A stretch of 12,821 bases of DNA, taken from contig DXLO01000047.1 in the NCBI GenBank assembly GCA_019414665.1, positions 1 to 12,821 of the forward strand. Reading direction: 5' to 3'. Source of the DNA: Bacteroides sp. (GTDB taxonomy: Bacteria > Bacteroidota > Bacteroidia > Bacteroidales > Bacteroidaceae). A program made the position numbers and the translations under genes. The notes under the pieces were generated by a model. That model was not told the DNA's origin. It made no database searches and saw only the letters and a program-made list of their open reading frames with translations. Of this stretch, positions 7,730 to 12,821 are shown one piece after another (the stretch's first letter is position 1; every line of letters starts with the position of its first letter).

Positions 7730-9466
7730 ATGATAAAAAAACGTATTATATCTATTCTGCTTATTTTAGGACTGCTAGTCCCTGTAATGGGTAAAAGCAG
7801 AAAAGTGGTTATCAAAATTATGGAAACAACCGACGTTCACGGTAACTTCTTTGGATACAACTTCAAAGAAAATCACCCGCTGGAAGGAGGATTTCCCCAA
7901 GTATCTGCTTACGTCAATTCACAACGTGACAGTTTAGGCAAAGAAAACTGTATCTTAATCGATGCCGGTGATATTTTACAAGGACAGCCATGTGTGTATT
8001 ATACAAACTTCATCGATACCAACAGTCCACACCTTACAAGTGAAACGATGAACTTCATGGGATACGATGCCGCAGCTTTTGGAAACCACGATATAGAAGC
8101 CGGACACCCTGTATTCAACCGCTGGGTAGCCGACTGCAAATTCCCTGTTCTAGGTGCAAACATCATATCCAAAGCAACCGGAGAACCTTATGCAAAGCCA
8201 TATTGCATAATAGAACGAGAAGGAGTAAAAATAGCAATCTTAGGTATGGTTACTCCTGCTATCCCCATGTGGCTTCCCGAAAAACTCTGGCAGGGGCTAC
8301 AGTTCGAAGACATGGTGAAAAGTGCAAGAAAATGGGTACCTCTTATTCTTGAAAAAGAAAAACCAGACGTCATGGTAGGATTGTTCCACTGTGGATTAAG
8401 ATCACACGGACAAAACGGATACAATGAAAACCCTGCTGAAGAAATTGCATTAAATATTCCAGGCATGGATATAGTTTTCTACGGACACGATCATCAGGCA
8501 TATTGCCAGCAAGTTACCAGCAAGGTCTCAGGAAACAAAGTGTGGCTCCTTAATGCGGGTGGAGAAACAGTAAACGTAGCAGAAGCCATACTGACTTGTA
8601 CAGTAAGCAACGGTAAAGTAACCCAAAAGAAAATAGAAGGAAACATAGCTTCTGTAAAAGGTATAAAACCCGACGAAGCATTTATGAAGCACTTCAGCAA
8701 GAAACAAGATGAAGTACAGAAATTTGTATCAGAAGAAGTAGGCGTACTCGACAAGCCTATTTATGGTGCAGATTATTTCTTTGGAAACTCCACTATGGGA
8801 AATCTCATGCATCATGTTCAATTCAAGCAAATGAAAGCTGATATTTCGCTGGTAACTCCTTTGGTTTACGACGATGTTGTAAAACCTGGCAAAGTGGCTG
8901 TTAGAGATATTTTCATACTCTATCAATATGAAAATATGATAAACGTATTCGAATTGACAGGAAAAGAAGTACGTGACGCATTAGAATACTCTTATTCACG
9001 ATGGGTAAATACAATGAAATCACCCGACGATCATGCACTGAACATCCATATGCAGGAAGGAAAGAAACCACGTTTCGGCACTGCAACTTTCTGCCTAATG
9101 TCGGCTGCAGGCATTTCTTATGAAGTAGACCTCAGCCAGCCTGTAGGAAAAAGGGTACGCATATTGAAGATGAAAGATGGCAGTTCATTCAGCCTGGAGA
9201 AAACTTACCGAGTAGCTGTCAACTCGTATGTAGGAAGCGGAGGATGCGGATTGCTAACTGAAGGAACCGGACTCTCCATGTCAGAACTCCGGAGCCGCAT
9301 CAAAGAAACCTCTGATCATGAATTCCGCTATTACATAATTGATTTTTTCCGCTCTGCAAAAGGCGCACTTCAAATCCCTGCTCTGTCCGACTGGAAATTT
9401 GTTCCAGACTCTCTGGTTAAAAAAGCCCTGGAAACAGACCGTAAAATATTATTTGGAAAGAATTAA
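7730..9466 (+). CDS. Exported metallophosphoesterase nucleotidase (5'-nucleotidase / CpdB-UshA family)
   Basis: The 578-residue product has an N-terminal hydrophobic signal (about residues 5-20) after MIKKR, so it probably acts in the periplasm or is membrane-attached. The calcineurin-like metallophosphoesterase domain shows all expected metal-site motifs: TTDVHGN (Asp35, His37), DAGDILQG (Asp81), GNHDIEAG (Asn119, His120), GLFHCG (His220) and GHDHQ (His253, His255). The C-terminal 5'-nucleotidase domain starts near residue 335 and includes YQYENMINVFELTGKEVRDA at 398-417, followed by GISYEVDLSQPVGKRVRI at 461-478. Such enzymes hydrolyse nucleoside 5'- or 3'-monophosphates, 2',3'-cyclic nucleotides or UDP-sugars. 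Sequence alone does not settle which. It follows the TonB receptor by 79 bp containing a terminator-like hairpin and ends before a bidirectional terminator. No Shine-Dalgarno precedes the ATG. Confidence 0.93.
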   Translation: MIKKRIISILLILGLLVPVMGKSRKVVIKIMETTDVHGNFFGYNFKENHPLEGGFPQVSAYVNSQRDSLGKENCILIDAGDILQGQPCVYYTNFIDTNSPHLTSETMNFMGYDAAAFGNHDIEAGHPVFNRWVADCKFPVLGANIISKATGEPYAKPYCIIEREGVKIAILGMVTPAIPMWLPEKLWQGLQFEDMVKSARKWVPLILEKEKPDVMVGLFHCGLRSHGQNGYNENPAEEIALNIPGMDIVFYGHDHQAYCQQVTSKVSGNKVWLLNAGGETVNVAEAILTCTVSNGKVTQKKIEGNIASVKGIKPDEAFMKHFSKKQDEVQKFVSEEVGVLDKPIYGADYFFGNSTMGNLMHHVQFKQMKADISLVTPLVYDDVVKPGKVAVRDIFILYQYENMINVFELTGKEVRDALEYSYSRWVNTMKSPDDHALNIHMQEGKKPRFGTATFCLMSAAGISYEVDLSQPVGKRVRILKMKDGSSFSLEKTYRVAVNSYVGSGGCGLLTEGTGLSMSELRSRIKETSDHEFRYYIIDFFRSAKGALQIPALSDWKFVPDSLVKKALETDRKILFGKN

Positions 9467-9503
9467 AAATGACAGCAAATTGGATTTAATGAATATACCT
9501 AAA

Positions 9504-9549
9504 AAAAACTCCCCTTGCTTTATCCCAAAGGAAAGCAAAGGGAGTTTTT
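9504..9549. terminator. Bidirectional terminator between nucleotidase and purF-like gene
   Basis: AAAAACTCCC (9504-9513) pairs with GGGAGTTTTT (9540-9549). Inside, after a C/A mismatch, TTGCTTT (9515-9521) pairs with AAAGCAA (9532-9538), with a 10-nt loop. The A-run on the left and T-run on the right give a U-tract in both directions, suiting the convergent genes ending at 9466 (plus) and 9567 (minus). Confidence 0.92.
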
Positions 9550-9566
9550 ACAAGAGTTTATTGTTA

Positions 9567-10973
9567 TTAAAACTTGCTTGAACCGTCGAAACAGTGTGTA
9601 CAAACTTTGCACTTCGGCAGACCGATAGCCTCTATCAGTGTTTCCAGTGTATTGAACTTTAATGATGTAAGTCCGAAGCGGGCACGGATGCGTTCTACCA
9701 GTTCCTTGTATTCAGGTGAGTCGGTAGTAGCATACTTGTCCAGCTTAGCATTTTCATCACCTTCTATTTCCTTAATGATACGGCGGGTAATCAGTTCCAT
9801 ATCGCTCTTTGAAGAAGTGAAACCGATAAACGGACAACCGTAAATCAGCGGCGGACAGGCAATACGCATGTGAACCTCTTTAGCTCCGTAATCGTACAAC
9901 ACATTCACATTGTCACGAAGCTGGGTACCGCGTACGATAGAGTCATCACAGAACAGAATACGCTTACCCTGCAACATGGCACGGTTGGGAATCAGTTTCA
10001 TTTTTGCCACAAGCGAACGCATAGCCTGATTGCTGGGAGTAAAGCTACGTGGCCAGGTTGGTGTATATTTCGCAATGGCACGATGATAAGGAATACCCTT
10101 TCCTTCGGCATATCCCAATGCCATACCTACACCTGAATCGGGAATACCGCAGGCACAGTCCACTTCCGACTCATCGGTCTTACCCATTTTGTAACCGCTC
10201 ATGAAACGAACTTCTTCTACATTACGTCCTTCGTAGCAAGATACCGGGAAACCATAATAAACCCACAGGAACGAGCAAATCTGCATGTCTTCATTCGGTT
10301 TGCGAAGCTGCTCCAGTCCGTCAGCACGCATACGGATAATTTCTCCCGGACCTACATAACGGTCGATTTCGTAATCCAGATTGGGCAGACTGCTTGATTC
10401 GCTGGTAGCTGCATAAGCACCATTTTTCTTTCCTATCACAATCGGAGTACGCCCCCACTTGTCGCGTGCCACGATAATGCCGTCTTCTGTCAGAATCAGC
10501 ATCGAGCAGGAACCTTTGATTTTCTTGTAAACATTTTCAATACCGTCTACAAAATCTTTTCCCTGTACAATCAGCAATGCAATAAGCTCTGTCTGGTTTG
10601 TTTTTCCCAAACTCATTTCCGCAAAATGCATATTTGCATCGAGCAGATCTTTTTCAAGTTCAGCCACATTGTTGATCTTCGCAACCGTTACAATGGCGAA
10701 TTTTCCAAGGTGAGAATTTATCATGATAGGCTGAGGATCGGTATCGCTGATTACACCTATACCCGACTTGCCTCTGAATTTTGGAAGTTCCGATTCAAAC
10801 TTGGTGCGAAAATAAGAACTTTCCAGACTATGAATAGAACGAACGAAACCTTCGCCTTCCGAATATGTTGCCATACCGGCACGTTTCGTACCTAAATGTG
10901 AGTTATAATCCGTACCGTAAAATAAATCGGTTACGCATTCAGCCATTGAGACTGTACCGAAAAAACCACCCAT
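9567..10973 (-). CDS. PurF-family amidophosphoribosyltransferase homologue with degenerate glutaminase domain
   Basis: PurF normally makes phosphoribosylamine from PRPP and glutamine, the first step of purine synthesis. The 468-residue product aligns in layout with B. subtilis-type PurF. The phosphoribosyltransferase half is intact: CGIPDSGVGMALGYAEG near 275-291, the flexible-loop region WPRSFTPSNQAMR at 307-319, and the PRPP motif ILFCDDSIVRGT at 339-350. Cysteines at 233, 380, 458 and 461 match the four Fe-S ligands of Bacillus-type enzymes, with an extra Cys455. The N-terminal Ntn-glutaminase domain is abnormal. It begins MGGFFG instead of MCGIFG, so the cysteine nucleophile is glycine. 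The glutamine-binding RYST-type motif reads GKSGIGVISD, and the NG oxyanion motif is lost (VTVAKI). It may use free ammonia, depend on a partner, or have another role. I leave out the purF symbol because a second, complete PurF probably exists elsewhere. The ATG aligns with the family start and follows AAAAAAGGA directly. Confidence 0.9.
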   Translation of the reverse strand: MGGFFGTVSMAECVTDLFYGTDYNSHLGTKRAGMATYSEGEGFVRSIHSLESSYFRTKFESELPKFRGKSGIGVISDTDPQPIMINSHLGKFAIVTVAKINNVAELEKDLLDANMHFAEMSLGKTNQTELIALLIVQGKDFVDGIENVYKKIKGSCSMLILTEDGIIVARDKWGRTPIVIGKKNGAYAATSESSSLPNLDYEIDRYVGPGEIIRMRADGLEQLRKPNEDMQICSFLWVYYGFPVSCYEGRNVEEVRFMSGYKMGKTDESEVDCACGIPDSGVGMALGYAEGKGIPYHRAIAKYTPTWPRSFTPSNQAMRSLVAKMKLIPNRAMLQGKRILFCDDSIVRGTQLRDNVNVLYDYGAKEVHMRIACPPLIYGCPFIGFTSSKSDMELITRRIIKEIEGDENAKLDKYATTDSPEYKELVERIRARFGLTSLKFNTLETLIEAIGLPKCKVCTHCFDGSSKF

Positions 10974-11013
10974 TCCTTTTTTATTTTATAATTAATAGTT
11001 CGATTTTCGAGTG

Positions 11014-11021
11014 CAAAAATA
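11014..11021 (-). promoter_or_regulatory. -7 box of the purF-like gene
   Basis: Read on the minus strand the sequence is TATTTTTG, an exact TAnnTTTG match. It lies 40 nt before the ATG at 10973, implying a leader of roughly 35 nt. A TTG at the usual -33 distance is not evident. Confidence 0.55.
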
Positions 11022-11120
11022 CGCAAAAGACAAGAAGTACAGAAGAATGCAATGCGAAATCTTAATACGGTATATTGAAAATTTTCACTTCAAATGTTTT
11101 ACAGAAGACTAAAGATTCAG

Positions 11121-11128
11121 TATATTTG
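11121..11128 (+). promoter_or_regulatory. -7 box of the small secreted-protein gene
   Basis: TATATTTG matches TAnnTTTG exactly and lies 40 nt before the ATG at 11169. A TTTT sits 20 nt upstream in the -33 position. It is divergent from the purF-like promoter. Its location supports translation from 11169 rather than from the in-frame ATG at 11094. Confidence 0.5.
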
Positions 11129-11168
11129 TTTTATTGCCTGCTTATTAACCTCTCTAATAATCAAACAA

Positions 11169-11407
11169 ATGAGAAAGATCTCACTTACAAGGTCCGCGTT
11201 AGTTACCGGATGTATCCTTATCTCTTCCATACCGCTTCAAGGGAAAGCAAAAAATCTCTTTCAGGAGCAAGACAACCGGATTACTGGATTAATCGTTTCG
11301 AGAATCACAAATACTTTGATACACACCAAGCATCTGTATTCGACTCAGTCAACATAAAGGCTTTATTACAGCAGAAACAACCAAGCAATATTCCCGAAAA
11401 AGAATAA
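11169..11407 (+). pseudogene. Small secreted protein gene interrupted by a -1 frameshift
   Basis: From ATG 11169 the frame encodes a signal-peptide-like start (MRKISLTRSALVTGC, then ILISSIPLQGKA, residues 1-27). It soon runs into low-complexity residues and stops at 11357. A -1 shift on the A6 run at 11249-11254, which reads A-AAA-AAT in frame, gives a 79-residue product. That product continues with ordinary-looking protein (QPDYWINRFENHKYFDTH and so on) to the TAA at 11405-11407. A promoter-like -7 box lies 40 nt upstream. The gene may be broken by a homopolymer indel, be a sequencing artefact, or use programmed frameshifting. I recognise no family. It lies divergent from the purF-like gene and has no obvious functional link to it. 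Confidence 0.5.
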
Positions 11408-11523
11408 ACCTAATAACGGAATCCATTTTCCGCTATCAGGATACATCATACCACAGGCATGATTGCTGATATAATGTTTTTTAACAAATAAACATAGGGG
11501 GATTCGGTTGCTTTGACGTTTAT

Positions 11524-11595
11524 ATGAAAAAGACATTAAAGACTTTCAGTCAAATCCGAGAAAACAATTATAAACCCAAACCATTACCAGTATGA
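11524..11595 (+). CDS. Possible 23-residue leader ORF
   Basis: ATG 11524 opens a 23-codon frame encoding a lysine- and proline-rich peptide (MKKTLKTFSQ at the start). Its TGA at 11593-11595 overlaps the ATG of the next small ORF as ATGA. A weak -7-like TTGCTTTG lies at 11508-11515. The overlap suggests translational coupling, but the peptide is so short that chance is a real alternative. Confidence 0.25.
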   Translation: MKKTLKTFSQIRENNYKPKPLPV

Positions 11596-11759
11596 CAAAG
11601 ATTATTTTACCACTAGACTTTCTTTTTTGGGGAGGCATGCAGACTGCCGCATGTGGCGATGAAGAACGAATGACTGAACCGACTGGTTCATCTGGCCTTC
11701 TGCCGAATCAGGGTAATCAGGAAATTCCTGCGAACGAATTGCAACAGTACATAGACTAA
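11592..11759 (+). CDS. Possible 55-residue lipoprotein-like small protein
   Basis: The frame from ATG 11592 to TAA 11757-11759 encodes 55 residues. A hydrophobic start (MTKIILPLDFLFWGG) leads to MQTAAC-GDEE, in which Cys21 is followed by a charged, soluble tail (EPTGSSGLLPNQGNQEIP). This resembles a Bacteroidetes lipoprotein signal with acidic residues after the lipidated cysteine, but an Asp at position 9 interrupts the hydrophobic core and the lipobox (T-A-A-C) is imperfect. A perfect hairpin starts within the stop codon, which supports a real 3' end. It could also be the remnant of a longer lipoprotein gene. I recognise no family. Confidence 0.4.
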   Translation: MTKIILPLDFLFWGGMQTAACGDEERMTEPTGSSGLLPNQGNQEIPANELQQYID

Positions 11760-11785
11760 AATGTTAGTTTACAAACTGACATTTT
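11758..11785 (+). terminator. Palindromic hairpin at the stop of the 55-codon ORF
   Basis: AAAATGTTAGTTT (11758-11770) and AAACTGACATTTT (11773-11785) pair with one G-U wobble around a tiny centre. The hairpin begins in the TAA stop codon and ends in TTTT. The T-run is short for an intrinsic terminator; a further T5 follows at 11790-11795. Confidence 0.5.
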
Positions 11786-11797
11786 GCATATTTTTCC

Positions 11798-11861
11798 CTT
11801 CGAGATTCGTTTCTTTTCAGCCTGCACCGAAGCCGATATTTTCAAAGGAACAATCTCGAAG
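11798..11861 (+). other. Long stem-loop of unknown function
   Basis: CTTCGAGATT (11798-11807) pairs perfectly with AATCTCGAAG (11852-11861). After one bulged C, GTTTCTTT (11809-11816) pairs with AAAGGAAC (11844-11851) with one wobble. The result is an 18-bp stem with a 27-nt loop and no T-run after it. Read on plus the wobble is U-G, on minus it becomes an A-C mismatch, which slightly favours a plus-strand RNA. Confidence 0.5.
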
Positions 11862-12387
11862 AGATACTTCTCATAACCAACACGATAAGTAAAATTTTAA
11901 CACTTTATGAAGAACAAAACAGCTCCTTCCAGAAACATTAAAGCACCTTTTTTAAGGGTTCTGTACATGTTACCGAAAGAGTCAGCCAACTTATCGAGTC
12001 ATTTTTTTAATTTATCTCGATGTTTTTTTAATTTTCCACAATATTTTTCCAAAAACATGAGGGAGAAATACGCATAAAAACAGACTTTTCTTTTATCTTT
12101 TATGCAGGAATCTGAATAATTTTTCAGTTTTCACTAGCTTATTTTTCTCTCGAACAACAAAATTTGATACAGGCCATGTCAATAATCTTCCGTTTTTCCT
12201 AACAAACAGACAACCGTTATCGCTTTATGCTTTCTTTTGGAATCCGGTTGTACACCTACGGCAAAGCCTGACTGAAAAATTTTAATAAAAAAACTGGAAG
12301 TTTTTTAAACAAAAACAGAACAAGATTGTTTTATATGCAGAAGAATTAAAGAGGAAAACGATTAGACTAGACTAATTTTATGTACAC
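11862..12387 (+). other. AT-rich region without genes, with several inverted repeats; possible ncRNA
   Basis: No coding frame looks real. Inverted repeats are ATCGAG/CTCGAT (11993-12021, followed by T7), GCATAAAA/TTTTATGC (12072-12105), AATTTTTCAGT/ACTGAAAAATT (12118-12128, 12271-12281), CAGGC/GCCTG (12170-12174, 12266-12270) and ACAACCG/CGGTTGT (12210-12216, 12245-12251). A strong plus-strand terminator follows at 12388. An untranslated plus-strand RNA could fill this stretch, but some of these AT-rich repeats are expected by chance and I found no strong promoter. Confidence 0.3.
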
Positions 12388-12423
12388 AAATGTCACCGCT
12401 ACAACACCGGTGACATTTTTTTT
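12388..12423 (+). terminator. Strong plus-strand intrinsic terminator
   Basis: AAATGTCACCG (12388-12398) and CGGTGACATTT (12408-12418) pair perfectly over 11 bp around a 9-nt loop. The T-run 12416-12423 makes it a plus-strand terminator. No recognised gene ends just upstream, so it implies a plus-strand transcript from the preceding region. Confidence 0.85.
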
Positions 12424-12451
12424 GCACTTAAATAAATTCTTCGGAGGGAAT

Positions 12452-12488
12452 AAAAAAGAAAAAGGTTGGATTCATATTCCAACCTTTT
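12452..12488 (-). terminator. Terminator of the SRP RNA-tRNA-Thr transcript
   Basis: AAAAGGTTGGA (12460-12470) and TCCAACCTTTT (12478-12488) pair perfectly over 11 bp with a 7-nt loop. On the minus strand a T-rich tract (complement of 12452-12459) follows. It starts 2 nt past the tRNA 3' end. Confidence 0.9.
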
Positions 12489-12490
12489 CG

Positions 12491-12564
12491 AGCCTCTTGT
12501 CGGATTCGAACCAACGACCCCGAGATTACAAATCACGTGCTCTGGCCAACTGAGCTAAAGAGGC
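12491..12564 (-). tRNA. tRNA-Thr (anticodon UGU)
   Basis: The minus strand folds as a 74-nt tRNA. The acceptor arms GCCTCTT/AAGAGGC pair perfectly. The D-arm is GCTC/GAGC. The anticodon loop TTTGTAA has TGT at 34-36 (complement of 12528-12530), and the T-arm GTTGG/CCGAC carries the loop TTCGAAT. The anticodon stem CGTGA/TCTCG has one U-U mismatch in the middle. The discriminator is U and no CCA is encoded. It starts 4 nt after the closing stem of the upstream SRP-like RNA and is followed at once by an intrinsic terminator, so RNase P cleavage would separate the two RNAs. Confidence 0.96.
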
Positions 12565-12565
12565 A

Positions 12566-12666
12566 GGTGGGCAAGCTTGCCATATCGCGCCGCTACAACC
12601 AACTACCTTTGCTGCGATCAAGCCCTGGAGGATTCGAAGGGAGCTGGCCGTATGGGACTTACCCAT
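12566..12666 (-). ncRNA. ffs: Probable 4.5S-like signal recognition particle RNA
   Basis: On the minus strand about 100 nt fold into a rod, as bacterial SRP RNA does. Terminal arms GGGTAAG (12658-12664) and CTTGCCC (12569-12575) pair with one G-U. CCATA (12651-12655) pairs with TATGG (12580-12584), and CCAGCT (12642-12647) with AGTTGG (12599-12604). At the tip, CAGG (12624-12627) and AGCA (12610-12613) flank 10 nt, the spacing of the symmetric loop of SRP helix 8. The G-U pairs become A-C mismatches on the plus strand, so minus is the functional strand. A good promoter lies upstream and tRNA-Thr immediately downstream. The apical 10 nt (GCTTGATCGC) do not form a classic GNRA tetraloop, and an alternative hairpin ATGGG/CCCAT competes at the 5' end, so the identification is probable rather than certain. 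SRP RNA binds Ffh for cotranslational targeting. Confidence 0.6.
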
Positions 12667-12715
12667 GTTATGTCTGCATCAGAGATTCATCATCGATGTT
12701 TCTCGATTGCGGGTG

Positions 12716-12745
12716 CAAAGGTACACATATTTTTCGAACCTGCAA
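12716..12745 (-). promoter_or_regulatory. Promoter of the SRP RNA-tRNA-Thr unit
   Basis: On the minus strand TTG (complement of 12743-12745) is followed after 19 nt by TACCTTTG (complement of 12716-12723), an exact match to the Bacteroidetes -33/-7 layout. The transcript would start near 12710, giving a leader of about 45 nt before the SRP-like fold. A small hairpin in that leader (12692-12707) has arms ATCGA/TCGAT. Confidence 0.75.
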
Positions 12746-12821
12746 TACTTTGCCACAAAAAAATGCACAAAAATTGAAAGAAATACGTTTTTTACAAGTT
12801 TTATAGCCCGGAATATCTCCA
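12746..12821. other. AT-rich right edge
   Basis: This lies upstream of the minus-strand RNA promoter. I see no coding frame or RNA gene, only A- and T-runs that could help promoter activity. Confidence 0.5.

Noticed and set aside
9574..10895. Several plus-strand open frames opposite the purF-like gene
   Set aside because: They are short antisense frames without start signals or recognisable domains, lying over a clear coding gene.
11094..11168. Upstream in-frame ATG extending the small secreted protein
   Set aside because: It lies before the consensus -7 box at 11121-11128 and would put a second hydrophobic segment ahead of a good signal peptide.
12380..12560. Small plus-strand reading frame across the terminators and tRNA
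   Set aside because: It would translate two hairpins and an antisense tRNA, with no supporting signal.
12570..12581. 12-bp perfect palindrome GGCAAGCTTGCC as a protein-binding site
   Set aside because: It lies inside the SRP-like RNA, where its CTTGCC part is better explained by pairing with the 5' arm.
12590..12665. SRP RNA read on the plus strand, because of a GAAGGGAGC stretch resembling helix 8
   Set aside because: On plus, the terminal and middle stems gain A-C mismatches where minus has G-U pairs, and no plus-strand promoter or terminator fits.
12537..12806. 89-codon plus-strand frame at the right edge
   Set aside because: It overlaps the tRNA, the SRP-like RNA and their promoter on the opposite strand and has no protein features.

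Overview
The window looks like chromosomal DNA of a Bacteroidales bacterium (Bacteroides, Phocaeicola or a close relative). The signs are an Oar-type TonB-dependent receptor with an N-terminal carboxypeptidase-regulatory-like domain, start sites mostly without Shine-Dalgarno sequences in AT-rich leaders, and repeated matches to the Bacteroidetes -7 box TAnnTTTG (sometimes with TTG or TTTG 19-20 nt upstream). No insertion sequence, phage gene or CRISPR array is visible.

Layout. Positions 1-324 hold no gene except the gcvT terminator. On the minus strand, pepT (peptidase T) precedes gcvT (glycine-cleavage T protein), with a strong stem-loop in the 137-bp gap. On the plus strand follow three envelope or secreted genes: a POTRA-less Omp85/BamA-like barrel with its own terminator, a 1076-residue Oar-like TonB-dependent receptor, and a metallophosphoesterase-type nucleotidase whose start lies 11 nt past a terminator-like hairpin. 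A bidirectional terminator separates this block from a minus-strand PurF homologue. That protein keeps the phosphoribosyltransferase and Fe-S cysteine motifs, but its glutaminase domain has lost the N-terminal cysteine and other canonical residues.

The last 1.8 kb carries few genes. Divergent from the purF-like gene is a small secreted-protein gene that reads through only with a -1 shift on an A6 run. Then come two tiny ORFs joined by an ATGA overlap (23 and 55 codons), the second ending in a hairpin. Next is an AT-rich region with several long inverted repeats and a strong plus-strand terminator. On the minus strand at the right edge, a good -33/-7 promoter drives a probable 4.5S-like SRP RNA, followed after 4 nt by tRNA-Thr(UGU) and an intrinsic terminator.

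Joint function is inference. The outer-membrane receptor and exported nucleotidase could form a nucleotide or phosphate scavenging pair. GcvT (one-carbon units) and the PurF homologue touch purine metabolism, but each has its own transcription signals, so no operon spans the whole set. Best second looks: the glutaminase-dead PurF homologue, the SRP RNA-tRNA tandem transcript, the hairpins controlling pepT-gcvT and receptor-nucleotidase, and the small frameshifted or coupled ORFs.
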